64,000 nt of DNA from the NCBI GenBank assembly GCA_015680685.1, contig MNCI01006793.1, positions 1,427,967 through 1,491,966 of the forward strand, read 5' to 3'. Shown here in pieces: positions 24,629 to 37,181 of this stretch; within the stretch, counting starts at the first letter, position 1, and the number at the start of each line of letters is the position of its first letter. Source of the DNA: Gnetum montanum (lineage: Eukaryota > Streptophyta > Gnetopsida > Gnetales > Gnetaceae). Both the position numbers and the translations under genes were made by a program. Under the pieces are notes generated by a model. It was not told the origin of the DNA. It was given only the letters and a program-made list of their open reading frames with translations, and ran no database searches.

Positions 24629-25031
24629 TGTTAAATATGTTTAATTGTTAAACACGTTTTTTTTTGTCCTAGTCTTTAGGACTTATCCTTAAAGATTTGG
24701 TTGTTATTTTCATTCTTTAGAAGTTGAATGGTCGATCGTTACAAAAGTTGAAGGATCGATTGTTACAGAAGTTAAAGGCTCAATTGTTATAAAAGTTGAA
24801 GGGTTGGCCATTACAGGAGTTGAAAGGTTTGCCATTACCGAAGTTGAAGAGTTGATTGTTATAGAAGTTGCTTCATATTAGGATTTAGTTGTTATTTTAT
24901 GTTGAGGTATTTGCCTATTTAAAGACTGTTATTAGTTAAATAAAAATGTGAAATTCAATTGCCTATGTCCGCCCCTGTTTTGTTTTGTTTTGTTATCTGA
25001 GGCTAGTAGTGCACAACCTCAGAGGCTAACA
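24629..25031 (+). repeat. 3' LTR of the copia element
   Basis: 403 bp, TG to CA, with six 24-bp repeat units at 24723-24866 against seven in the 5' LTR. One fewer unit explains the length difference. Confidence 0.85.
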
Positions 25032-25036
25032 ATATA

Positions 25037-26490
25037 CAGTTCTTACAATAATTTTATGGGAGTTGCTCTGTGAAATGGATCCTTAAAAATGGAAAGCTTT
25101 TTGAATCCTAGAAGGCACACATACAAAGACTTTTAAAATATGAAATTCAAATAGATTCTTTAACATTACTACATTAGATTTTAGTGGTTTAAACATTAAC
25201 TTGTAAAGCTTAAACATTGCAAAAATTCCTTAACCTAGGAAAATATTACAATTGCAATAACCATAATCAATATGTGTTGATGCCTTTGGAATGTCTAAAT
25301 AAGTTTGGAATGCTGGATGGATTTTGGATGGGACGTATCGAGGATGTGTGTGAAAATAGTATATTTTAATAATACTTTGAATAAGAAAATTATACTAAAA
25401 CATGTTGATAAAATAAAAGTATCCATGATGCATCGGTTTTATATTTTATGCCTTTCACATTCTTTTTTGATTATTATGGGTTTGTGTTTTGCAAAATGGA
25501 AAATTTGGACTTTTAATATAAAATTGAATGAAATTATGACAAATGTCCCACCTACATCCCTAGGGCATTTGGCATTCCGAATTGCATCATATCAAAAATT
25601 TTACTATTTAAAATAACAGTAATGGAAACACATTAGGCAAAAAGGTGAGAAGATTAAAACATAAAGAGGGAATTCCATATCATGGGCTGATTCATATAGT
25701 ATCCTAAATCATCTTAGGCAAATGTATGAAAGTTTATTATTAACCATAAAGGTCACTAAAATACTTGTCTAGAACATATCAATGCTTTAGGCAAATACAA
25801 CTAGAACTTGCAACCAAACCATGATAATAGTTTAGGGAATCATGACAAATGTCAATATCTACATAGTAAATGATTTGATTATGATGATGATGATAATTGC
25901 CAAATTGCTTACCCGAGTCTCAAAGTAATTATTTCAGCTTGTTTCCACGTTGTATACACCACCCGAATCCGTTTTTTCATTTTTTTTCATTAATTTTGCG
26001 TACTTAAAAGAGTTCGAAATCCCAACGTAGGAAGATTACACGACATTCTCATTAAAAGTAGGAGCATTTGCTAAAAATGTAGATATCATGGTGACATTAG
26101 AAACAAGAAAAGACAATAATATCCAATGAAAGACCTGTCATAATATCTCACCATTATCATGAGGCATCAGAATAACACGGTCAGAGTATATTTTGAAGAC
26201 ATTTGCCTGAGCTTGATTTATAACGTGTATAGATAAGAGATTCATCTTTTTTACTACTCACAAGCACTTGTAGACTTTGTCTAGGGCATCTAAATTAAGA
26301 AAGTGATAGGTGTCAGGAGTGGTGATCTTGTCATTTCTGGTTTAAATGTTACTGCATTGTCTTATCATTTCTGGTTTAAATTTTACTACATTGTATCCTT
26401 CGTAACTAATTGTGCCTCCATTGATTTTCCTGAAATTAGCACAGATTCAAGACCTCAATGATAATACTCTCTGTTTGAATTTAAGCAGTC
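25037..26490 (+). other. Intergenic DNA, copia to P450 cluster
   Basis: AT-rich, with no recognisable gene or element end. Short ORFs (25305-25616, 26412-26630) lack domains or codon structure that would support a gene. Confidence 0.45.
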
Positions 26491-27449
26491 ACAGTGCTTT
26501 AAATTTAAGCACATTAAATATAATTGTTTGCGTTTTGAGCACATTAAATATAATTAAGATATTGCAGTTACAACCAGAGTCTGAAGGGTCTAATAAAATT
26601 TGGGTTCCAGTTTCTTTAAAATGTTATTAAACTTTAAGTTCAATTACTTGTGTGCATGGAATTACTTTGGAAATGTGATATGACTTTTGAACCAGCATCA
26701 AGCATGTCTATTTTGAAGTCTACCTTACAAGCTACATCATGCCTTTCTAGCACTCTTTCAAAAACGCAGAGCCATGAGGTTTTTGTTAGTTCAAGGCCTA
26801 TTTGTTTTTGTAAACATCTGAAAAGAAGATTTTAGTAATAAACTTTTACAGCCAATTACAAATTTCTTGCGATGTTAGAGTATGATAAAAAAATTAGTTA
26901 CATCATCATTCAAACATTCATGTTTTATTCCACAATGTGAGTGTAAGATCATAACCAGGTTTGTGGCTTATGCCTAGCTGGCTAAACTCTTAACAAAATA
27001 AAAAAGAAATAAAAGTTCTTGAAATATTTGCATTGCCTGCTGCAACTACACTACCATGCTACGATGACCGGTACAGAGTCCTTTGTACAAAACATTAAAA
27101 TAGTATATTCCAACTTTTCTTGCCTGCTAACAATATCTTTCAGTGTCCACATACTTATACAAAACCTCTAATGAACAAAATCATGCCACGATATGTGTCC
27201 TTGCTTAACACAAAACCTTTAATGAAAAAAATCATAACACAATGTGTGGCTATGCATGTAACAAAACATAAACAACTGGTATAGAGTGCTTTGTGCAAAA
27301 CATTAAAATGATAGTTTTCTTTCCTGCTAATCATGAGCATCCAGAAAGTCTTTCCCTTTTACAAATATTTATAATCCTGACGGTCATTACTTTCCTTAAC
27401 ATAAAACCTTTAATGAGACCCTTAAACTCTTTTGCAAATATATCAATGC

Positions 27450-30400
27450 TTAGATCTTCCTTATCATCAATTTGGCTCCACGCTGAGGCTGGCCTAGAAC
27501 AGTGCAGGGGCATGAACATAAGATCAGGAAAGGGCAAAAGAAAATTTTCGTAAGATCATGGCCAGAACCACTTGTGCCTCTATCAGAGCTAAGCTTTGCC
27601 CAATGCATATCCTTGGACAAAATGAGAAAGGTAGAAAGGCCTGTGGATGCTTCACAGCTTTTAAAATCCCCCTGCTGAATCTTTCAGGATTGAACTCATC
27701 TTCTCCCCAGAATTCTGGATCATGGTGCAGTGCCAATATGGGAATCTCAACCTGAGTTCCTGCAGGAAGGAAGATATTTTGGTGTTGTTGGCTTCTGTGT
27801 CGCCCTTTGCACAGTTGAGACGTTTGGATATAGTCTCAATGTTTCATTCAAGATCATTCCTACCTGAAATGTCCATCAACTAAATGAGTAATTTCTGAAT
27901 CAACATAAAATATTAAAAAATCAAAAAATAATATGCAAAATTACAATGTGCAGGTGACTTATGCATTCCGCATTTGGAGGATCATCCTTTCTGCACACCT
28001 AGAGCACCTCATTCCTTGCTCTATCTTGCCAATCTTTATACGTTCCTAGTAATACCATAGTCCATGTCAAGAGTCCAGCAGTAGTCTCATGGCCTGTTAT
28101 ATAAAAGGTCTTGCATTCATCAATAAGTACATCCATAACCATATTATAGTTATGATCCTCATTCTTGTTAGCTGCCAACATCAGTCCAAGTAAGTCGGTG
28201 GTGGCGGTGGTTTGATTTTCCCGGGAGAAAATAATATCCTTGAGCCGGATTCTAATTTCATTTTCAATTCTCTAGCATTCTCTGTTAATTTTGGTCAGAA
28301 AGAATCTGAATGAATGAAGCCGAAAATCAGACAATTAGATGCTGAGCATAAGCAGAACTAACATATAAAATGCATGGCTTGAATTTTTCTGGGCACCATA
28401 ATATATTCATAATTAAACAGAAACAAGATATATTCATACCTGGACAAGATGATAAGCTTCAATTCAGCAGCTCCATGAATAACAGAATATAAGTTTTGGG
28501 GGGCTGTTTTAAGTTTAGATATTTAAACTTCTTTTACTCTCATAGGATGTATTCTATATTTAAAATGCAGTGTGTTTTTTTTTAAGGTCTGAAAAGCTAA
28601 CAAAAGCTGGGAAAGTAAAGAAACCTTAAATAATTTGTCAGAATCCCGTAACATAAGGACGCGCAGCAAGTTCGAGGGCCAGTTGGTGTTGCAAATCAAA
28701 AATATGTTTTCATTCCTGATAGCTGCTTCCAAAAGCTGTTCCAGAAACTATATCTGCGGCATCATTCAGCACCTTTTCATTCCATGCCTTCAACATAAGA
28801 GCACAGCTGTCTACCATAGTTACGGGAAACGGGAAATGGGGCAACGTGACGGCAACGGCAACGCAACGAAACGGTAAAAAATTAGGTCGAGCTTTAAATA
28901 TAGAGCCAATTTAGTATAGAAATTGCAATAAAATCCTCAAAGATGAGCTGAAAACAGTACAGAACTCTGCTGCCACTCTTTCAAGGATTTGCTTCCCTCC
29001 TTGAAATGAGAATAAAGAAAGGCCAAAACAAGCTTACTATAAAGAAAGGCCAAAACAAGCTTACTATATTAACTTTGAAGAGATGGACTTTAAGAATAAG
29101 ACCCTGATATATGAATTGCAGTGATTGAACTTCCTGTAATAAGAAACTCTAATTCAAAGAAAGGAATCTCCGTAAAACAAGATCAATGAAGAAGAGATAA
29201 TGTACAACAATGGTTTCTGAATCCATAGTTTAACCCATTTTGAAGAGGGAGGAGGAGTGCTTGCTGCGACTTACCACATAGAGTTGACGAACGATTTATG
29301 ATCATGGAGAACAATGCAGCAGCAGCAGCAATGGTCGTGGAGAGCAATGCAGAACCGGCAGCATGATTACCAGCGTTCACAGCACAGCAACGCAGAAGCG
29401 GCAGCAATAGCAAGATTAGGAGCATTCACAAGACAGACCCCAAATGCTTTACGTAAATGTGTTGCTTATTGCCATCATCGCCATAGAAGTGGCCCTAAAT
29501 TTTTTTTCGTGCATTTAATTTGTGACAGAGGATAAAGCATCGTATCCTTTCATATCTTAACCATAAAATTAAAAAATAAAATAAAGGAAATGAAACTTGT
29601 TAAAAACGTTTAAGTTTGCTTGGAAACGTTCGCCCAGCAAGTGACGGATACTATTCATATGCAACAGCATTTTGAAACGGATCCCGTTTCCGCAACGAGA
29701 AACGCGAAACTTTATAAATCCGTTGCATTTCTGGCAACATAGCTGTCTACCATGGCAGGAATCATACCCTGTTTTTTCAAGGAAGCGTCTTCTAAGTACT
29801 TTAACAAAGCAGATAAAAAGGAATTTAAATGAAAAATTAATAAAAAGCAATATAATAAAAGATTTTTGGAAAGTTTAAACTTTAATTGAATACAGAGTCC
29901 ACATTGTGAGATGTTATGTGGGTTTAAATCTAAACCCTATACTACAGATATTACCTTTAATGGATCCAAATGAAAAGCAGGATTGATAATTTTTCTGTGC
30001 TTTGCCCAAATGTCTCCTGTAATCAGAGTCAGCAGACCGTCACCAAGAAGCTGCCTAACTAGGGGACTGGAATTGAGAACTTTCCAAGGAAAGTTTCCAT
30101 CCTTTATCTATCAGAATCTCCCTGACCAGCTGAGGTTGAGCAACATACAGCCTGGGTTTGCTCCCCAGTATATGAATTCCTTTCCGGTATAGTTCTTCAA
30201 AAAAACGTTAAATTAGGGTTCGCTTTATGTATTGGGAAAATATATATATATTCTAAAGTTTGAAAATGTTATATTCGCGTAAGCAAGTAAAAGTTCAGTA
30301 AAGAAGTCTAAACTCTGTAAGCAAGTGAAAATTCAGTTTAATAGCTGCAGATTGAAGTAGAAAGGTAGAAAGGTACCATATGTTTTCACCCAAAGTCCCA

Positions 30401-30623
30401 AACACAGAGATATGGTAACTCTGGGAGCAATATATGTGAGTGCAATGTCTCTAGCATTACTCAGGTAGAACTTGTAAGGAAGGACTTTAAGGCTCTGGGA
30501 CTTGAAGCATCGTTTGAGTTGCAGAGGTTTCCACCAAAACTTCACCAAAATCCTGAATAGCAGAGATCCCAACAAAGCTAATGCAGTCGCTGATGCCCAG
30601 TACAGAAACACCCTTTTTCCCAT
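27450..30623 (-). pseudogene. Cytochrome P450 pseudogene, CYP72 clan (copy 1)
   Basis: Same five-exon plan as the neighbour at 32153-35078, but disabled at many points. Exon 1 (30623-30377) keeps the N-terminal membrane anchor and lacks about 42 bp. Exon 2 (30185-29955) has lost its acceptor AG and is frameshifted. Exon 3 has an internal deletion, a lost donor, and a 923-bp insertion at 28818-29740. Exon 4 (28305-27945) keeps the oxygen-binding motif TGHETTA but has TAG for Trp and TAG near its end. Exon 5 (27863-27450) keeps ETLRLYP but is frameshifted, and the haem motif reads FSFCPRICIG with Cys in place of Gly. CYP72-clan enzymes are ER-bound monooxygenases of hormone or specialised metabolism; no function is left here. 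Confidence 0.9.
28818..29740. mobile_element. Unclassified 923-bp insertion in P450 exon 3
   Basis: The insertion splits exon 3 of P450 copy 1 and is flanked by a perfect 13-bp direct repeat AGCTGTCTACCAT (28805-28817 and 29741-29753); copy 2 has one such site (33700-33712, slightly diverged). The left end is CpG-rich (GTTACGGGAAACGGG), and the right end read in reverse starts ATGTTGCCAGAAATGC, a possible weak terminal inverted repeat. There is no poly(A) tail, and no transposase frame is convincing. A 27-bp tandem duplication lies at about 29012-29065. It may be a non-autonomous DNA transposon, but the class is open. Confidence 0.65.
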
Positions 30624-31059
30624 CTCGATTCTGAAAAGAGCTGAAATGATGAACTACTTTGTAAACTACTTCATTCAAGATGAGATTCCAGGATTTATCA
30701 AAGAATGGGAGATTAGCAGACAGATGCGTGGTGTAGACGGCAGAGTTCAATCACATGCTTTCAGAATCCTCTACGGGACCAATAACCACCAGAAAAGTCC
30801 ACATTATTGATCTGTTCTTTGATATTTCCTTGTCCTAGACAGACATAATAAGGATGCATAATTTAAACAGCATGATGAAATCCAAGAATACGTATATGTA
30901 TAGAAAAGAGTAGAAGATACAGGATTTGTTGGGATGCCAAGAGTCCAATACATATAAAAAGATTTGCAGTTTCACATACAGGAACATGATTCATGTCAAA
31001 AACTGTGACGCAAACTGACAACTTCTTGGATTCAAAAGAGCCACATCGGCCTCAGCAAG

Positions 31060-31440
31060 TAAGTTAGCACCGTAAATATTAATAACGCTTTTACGCACAG
31101 GAAGGTAAAATACAGTTGTTAAATGTCAAGTGTTTTATTATATATATATTTTTATGGAAATGATAATGAAATGGAGGAAAAATATTAATATGGACATGCT
31201 ACTAACTTCAACAACAGTTGTTGCCTCTGACATGTCCTGCATCAGGTATCAGTAACATTTGTAACCTAGCGTTGCTTATGTGGGCAAATCATTGTTACTA
31301 GCGTAGGCTGTTGTTCAAACATTTTTAGGACTTGAAAGCACATGCAGATTAACTAAGAAGCCATCCTGTTTGGATGGTTTCAATGATAAAGACACTTGTA
31401 ATTTTGTTAATGATAGTTTAGAACATTGACAAGTACAAGG
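31060..31440 (+). other. Spacer between the two P450 duplication units
   Basis: Non-coding DNA with a TATATATATAT run near 31140; nothing else recognised. Confidence 0.4.
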
Positions 31441-33892
31441 TCTCTAGAAGGTCTAATAAAATTTCAATTTCAATTTCATCAGTGTTATTAAACTATAAAT
31501 TCAATCACTTGTATGCATGTGATTTTTTGAAAGAACTATCACAGTCATGATGTGACTTTTGAACCAGCACCAAGCATGACCATTTTGAAGTCTACCTTAG
31601 AACCTGCATCATCTCTCTGGTTGTGCTCTTTAAATGCAAGTATCATGGAATGAGCTTTCTGATGGATTGATGGATTAAGGCCTATTTGTTTTTGTTAACA
31701 TTTAAATGGAAGACTTAAGAATTACAAATTTCTTGCAAAATTAAAGTTTGATAAAAAAATCTATTACATCATCATTCAAACATTCTTGTTTTATCCCATG
31801 AGGTTGGTGTAAGTTCATAAACATGACCATGTTATGGGCTTATGGCTGGCAGACTAAATTCTTAGCTTATAAAATTATTAACAAGGAAAAAGCAAAGATG
31901 TTCTTGAAATATTTGCATTGCCTTACTGCAACGCTATGCATCTAACAACAAAACATAAACAACTGGTACAGAGTTTTCTGTGCAAAACGTTAAAATACTA
32001 TATTCAAACTTTTCTTGCCTGCTAATCATGAGCATCAAGAAAGCATTTTCCTCTTACAAATATTTAATCTTGACAGTCATTATTTACCCTAACATTAAAT
32101 CTTTACTGAACCCCTTAAACTCTTGCAGTGAAACATGCAAACATATCAATGCTTAGATCTTCCTCAGCATTAATTTGGCTCCATGCTGAGGCCAGCCTAT
32201 GAAGATCGGTGCAGGTGCATGAACATAAGATGGAGAAAGGGCAAAAGAAAATTTCCGTAAAATTATGGCCAGAACCACTTTTGCCTCTATCAGAGCAAAG
32301 TTTTGCCCTATGCATATCCTTGGACCAAATGAGAAAGGCAGAAAGGCTAGTGGATGTTTTACAGCTTTTAAAATCCCTCTGCTGAATCTTTCAGGATTAA
32401 ATTCATCTGCATCTTCTCCCCAGAATTCTGGATCATGGTGCAGTGCTAGTATGGGAATCTCAACCTGAGTACCTGCAGGAAGAAAAACATTTCCTAGTGT
32501 TGTTGGATTCCCTGTCTCCCTCTGTACAGTTGACACCGCTGGATATAACCTCAAAGTTTCATTCAAAATCAATCCTAACTGAAATTTTCATCAAAAAATT
32601 GTGTTATTTCTTTCCAAGTTTCTTAAGAAAATATAGAATCATTCAACGGGATAGATTAGAAAATCATATAATTCTAGATCTGTTGTTGTAACTTCATTAA
32701 AGACATCCCTAACAACGTGATAAATGATATCTTAAATTCATGAAAATTGGGCAAAAAAAAACAAAAGAGTTGGGTCCATAATGTGCAAAATTACAATGTG
32801 TAGGCGACTTATGCTTTATGCATTTGGAGGATCATCCTTTCCGCAAACCTGTAGCACCTCATTCCTTGCTTTATCTTGCCAATCTTGATACATTCCTAAT
32901 AATATCATAGTCCATGTCAAGAGTCCAGCAGTAGTCTCATGGCCTGTTAAATAGAAAGTCTTGCATTCATCAATAAGTTCATCAAGAACCATATTTGAAT
33001 TATAATCCTCGTTCTTGCTAGCTCCCAACATCAGTCCAAGTAAGTCATTAGTGGTGGTTTTATTTTCCCGGGAGAAAATAATATCCTTGAGCTGGTTTCT
33101 AATTTCATTTTCAACTCTCCAGCATTCTCTGTTGATTTTGGTGGGAAAGAATCTGAATGAATGAAGCCCAAAATCAGACAACTGAATGCTAAGCATAAGC
33201 ACGACTAACATATAAAATGCATGGCTTGAATTTTCCGAAGCACCATCATATATTCATTATTAAACAAACAAGATATATTCATAACTGAAAAGATGAGAAG
33301 CTTCAATTCACCATCCCCGTAAATAACATAATAGAAGTTATGGGGGGCTGTTTTAAGTTAGATATTTAAACTACTTTTACTCTCATAGGATGTATCATAT
33401 ATTTAAAATGCAAAGGGCCTTTGCTTTACGTCTGAAATGCTAACAAAACCATGCAAAGGAAGAAAGGTTAATAATTTCTCAACCTGAGTCCTGGAACATG
33501 AGGATGCAAAGAAAGCTCCATTGTCAACATTAACTGTTGGTGTTGCAAATCAAAAATATGTTTTCCTTCCTGGTAGTTGCTTCCAAAAGCTGTTCGAGAA
33601 ATTACATCTGCAGACAATTTTGAAAACTCACTTGAAAGCTCCAACTCTAGAGCAGCATCATTTAGCACCTTTTCATTCCATGCCTTCAACATAATAGCAC
33701 AGCTATCTTCCATGGTAGGAATCATACCCTGTTTTTGACGGGTAATTGATGTAAGTGTCTTGAGTACTTTTAAATGTGCAAGAATATAATTTAACAAAAC
33801 AACCCAAAGTGATTTAAAAGAAAAATTGAAAAAGCAAAATAACAAAAGATTTTTGGATAGTTTAAACTGAATGCAGGGTGTACATTAAGAGA

Positions 33893-33960
33893 TATTAACC
33901 TAGTGGTAAGATTCTTAATTTGAAATCCCTAAGAGCAATGTTGAGTTATAATGTTCTAAT
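33893..33960 (+). repeat. Possible tRNA-derived SINE fragment
   Basis: TTAACCTAGTGGTAAGATTC resembles a pol III A box (TAACCTAGTGG) and matches the start of the better candidate at 55913. The B box is not clear. It lies in intron 2 of P450 copy 2 and is absent from copy 1. Confidence 0.3.
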
Positions 33961-34079
33961 TTCACTAGAGCATAGGATCATGACATATAGGCTAGGAGGT
34001 TCGACAATCAGCAAAAGAGGTCAGAGGCTCATAACATAGAGACTCAAAGGCTCAATGCTCATCTGACTAAGGCAAGGTT

Positions 34080-34240
34080 TGAATGGTTAGTTGATGAGCA
34101 AAAGGCAAGGTCCACATGAGCAAAAGCTTAAACACTTTTAAGTTAGTTGATGAGCAAAAGATTAACCTCTTTTAAGTCAGTTGATGAGAGAAAGCTTAAC
34201 CTCTTTTAGGTTAAATACGAAATATACTTAAACCTCTTTT
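34080..34240 (+). repeat. Short tandem repeat in P450 copy 2 intron 2
   Basis: Imperfect units of AGTTGATGAGCAAAAG...AACCTCTTTTAAG, about 40-45 bp, three to four copies. Absent from the matching intron of copy 1, so gained after duplication or lost there. Confidence 0.6.
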
Positions 34241-35330
34241 GAGTAGCTACATGGAAGCTCTAATCTAAGCCTTACCACTTACTACTTGAAACATACACCT
34301 TAGCATCACTCTCTATGGGGGTTTTATTTTCTTGGTTAAATTTGAATAACCAAAATTTAAAGTTCCAAATCCTAATCTACGGAATTTGCAAGCCTGAAAC
34401 CCCAGTTCTGAGAAATGGATATTACCTTTAATCGATCCACATGGAAAGAAGGATTGATAATTTTCCTATGCTTTGCCCAGATGTCTCCTGTCATTAGAGT
34501 TGCCAGTCCGTCACCAAGAAGCTGCCTAACCAGCAGATTGGGATGGCGAACCTTGAGAGCAAAGCTTCCATCCCTATCAATCAGAATCTCCTTGATGAGC
34601 TGAGGTTGAGAAACATACAGGCTGGGTTTGTTCCCAACCCAGGATATGAATTCCTTTCCTGCACAGTTGGCAAAACTGTTACATTATAAATAAGAAAAAT
34701 CATTAGTTACAGGAAGTCTGAAATGGCTGGGTACGTGTAACAAGTAAAAATTCGGTTTCATGTTTCATAAGTAGGGGATTGAAGTAGAAAGGTACCATAT
34801 GCTTTAACCCAAACGTAAAGATGCGGTGTCACTCTGGGAACAATATTATGTGAGTGAGATGGCATAGGAGTAGAACGGGCTTCCTCCATCATTTTGGCAA
34901 TGTCTCTAACATTACCCTGGAAAAACTTGTAAGGAAGAACTTTGAGTCCCTGCGACTCAAAGCATCTTTTGAGTTGCAGAGGTTTCCACCAAAACTTCAC
35001 CAAAATCCTGAATAGGAGAGATCCCAACAAAGCTAATGCAGTAGCTGATGCCCAGTACAGAAACACCCCCTTCTCCATTTCTGGATTCCGAAAGCAGCTA
35101 AAATGATGAACTACTCTGTAAACTACTTCATTCAGGATCGGGTTCTAGGATTTATCGAAGAATGGATCATTAGCAGACAGATCAATGGGGCAGAGTCTAA
35201 AGAGTTACTTTCCAAATCCTCTACGGCACTAGTAACGAGCAGAAATGTCACATGATTTACCCGTTCTAGTTTGACATTTTGTCTGACCTTTCCTCGTAAG
35301 GGACAGGTCTAAGAATGCGTAAGTTAAAAT

Positions 35331-37176
35331 TTTGCCATTATCCTGTAGATCGATGGACATTTTCCCGTAGATCGATGGATGGGAAGCAGATAAGGTAACT
35401 TTTAGTATTTAATTCCAGGATAACTGGCTAATAAATATTTTTTTTTATGGTTTCGTGGATGCTATTGCAAGCCGCCTGGATAATTTGTTGATTAATAATG
35501 CCATGTCTGGACTCTAGACTCTACACTAGGCATGAAAATCCTGGATGGACAATAGTAGATACTTTCAGCTATTTTGTCTACTATCCGTTTCAGACAACAT
35601 CAATATTGCTTACTTTTTGCGTCTGTGAAAGTCAAGATGCTTTTGGCTATTTTGTCTCCTATCCGTTTCGCACAACATCAATATTGTTTACTTTTTGCGT
35701 CTGTGAAAGTGACGTCAAGAATCTTGAGGGGTTTAAGCCTGACATCCATACATAATCATATATGGAAATATCACAAACTTTACTCACAAGATGGAAAAAA
35801 CGGTTCACATGTGTCCATTTTAAGCTCTACATGATAGAGTGCATGATCCTGGTGGATCACGATAAAAGAATTTGGTGCTCATCTAACTAGCATGATCAAA
35901 TCCAAGAATAGATACAGGCAGGGTCAGGTTTGGAAATTCATCCAGAATTGGTGCAGGACAGGGTCAAGGAGTTAGAAATTGATGCTCGTATGGGTTCTTA
36001 AATGTAAAACACACTAATAAGGTACATCTTTACCAGCTTAAAATATTTTAAGGCCTCACTTTTACATGTAATTATGATTTCACCGTCAGTTATAGGTACA
36101 ATATTATTTGTATGGTCGATGTACCTGCACAGGTTTCATCACCTTCAATCTTGCAACAATTTTTGCAAATTTGTAAATCTTTCACAACGCGCGAACCTGC
36201 ATTTAATGCCTTTAAGATTTTTGGATATCAACAATGGCATTGATCCTATCAAGAACATTGAACATATCAGCACCATTTACTTACCTCAAGTACGTATATT
36301 TAAAACTTGACAAATTTTTTCCCCAAAGTTTACGTGTTACCAACAACATCAATACTTCAATAATATCAAAAGCATCAATTCGTAATAATTATATCACAAG
36401 TATCACTGAGAGTATCACTTTTTAATATTATTGTGATAAGTTAAAATCCATAGTTCAAATTCTTGCATTTGAACAAGACAATAGAATAAAATACAAAAAT
36501 GCTTCTACAAAGAAGAAATCACTACAACCTTAACCTTTGCTTATGGCTTGTTAACTAATATTTATTCATTATCTCTATTTATTAAGGTATGCTTTTCCTT
36601 TCTCTTGTTTCTTATGTAGTTTATAAATAGATTGTCTTTTATATTTAACATTTTAAAATCATAGTAAGGTTATTGACCTTTTAAGAAAACATATTATTTC
36701 TCAAAGGCAAACAAAGAAGAAGCCTCTTATACAAAGAAACTACTACTATTATAGCAAAGTAAATGCTACTCCAATAAATATTTAGCCTGTGATTTTTAAA
36801 TAAGTATGATTTTGTAGCTTACAATAATAAGATTCTATCATTTAAAAAAATAGTTGCTATATGGAAAAAACTACTAAAATTTGTATATCTAGCTAGTTAA
36901 CTCATGTCTACTCATGTTTTCATTTGTGTCTATTTATGTTTATTTACATGTTTCCAAATGAATAAATAAATTTTTGTTTGTATTTAAGCATTCCATAAGT
37001 GATTGTTCCTTATACACTTATTAGTCGTTTTGGAAAAGAAATTGTTTCTCAAAAGTAGTCAAAGAAGTTGTTGCCACTACAAAATACATGTTGTTCCAAT
37101 AATTGTTCAACTTGAAAAAAGTAGTATTTTTGTTGAGTTACAAATTTGGTCTTAAAAACATCTAGAATTTGGCCTT
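35331..37176 (+). other. Intergenic DNA upstream of the P450 pair
   Basis: AT-rich sequence with no gene. It holds one 78-bp-period direct repeat, two copies (about 35561-35711), containing GTCT(A/C)CTATCCGTTTC and TACTTTTTGCGTCTGTG. No transposon ends were recognised before the GTGAC duplication at 37177. Confidence 0.45.
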
Positions 37177-37181
37177 GTGAC

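Larger units (their letters stand above)
20000..25031 (+). mobile_element. Ty1/copia retrotransposon (decayed, complete ends)
   Basis: Two LTRs (20000-20425 and 24629-25031) enclose gag and pol in copia order (protease, integrase, reverse transcriptase, RNase H). The element is flanked by a perfect five-base duplication ATATA (19995-19999 and 25032-25036). A tRNA-Met-type primer site follows the 5' LTR and a purine tract (ACAGGAGGG) precedes the 3' LTR. Many stops and frameshifts show it is inactive. Confidence 0.9.
32153..35078 (-). pseudogene. Cytochrome P450, CYP72 clan, five exons, one nonsense codon (copy 2)
   Basis: Exons 35078-34796, 34658-34426, 33728-33484, 33152-32795 and 32578-32153 all have GT-AG borders and sum to 1,545 bp, exactly 515 codons, a normal P450 length. 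Exon 1 gives a hydrophobic N-terminal anchor (YWASATALALLGSLLFRI) for ER attachment. Exon 4 holds the I-helix motif TGHETTA. Exon 5 holds the K-helix ETLRLYP, the FNPERF region and the haem-binding FSFGPRICIGQ with its Cys. The sole defect I see is a TAA at 32816-32818 where copy 1 has GAA; the exon then continues SISRLHI to its donor. Sequence pattern places it in the CYP72 clan (hormone or specialised-metabolite hydroxylation); family and substrate are not assignable by eye. Confidence 0.88.
26500..35330 (-). repeat. Tandem segmental duplication carrying the P450 pair
   Basis: About 26500-31000 and about 31440-35330 are homologous along their length. Downstream flanks match (GTCTAATAAAATTT near 26588 and 31451; GAAGTCTACCTTA near 26716 and 31588), as do all five exons and the upstream region (ATGATGAACTACT near 30646 and 35104). 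The copies differ by many substitutions and indels, so the duplication is not recent. Confidence 0.8.

Noticed and set aside
29183-29425. Leu-rich ORF inside the P450 insertion, possible transposase or signal peptide
   Set aside because: Derived from a CAG/CTG-rich stretch (poly-Gln in the other strand); no transposase motif.
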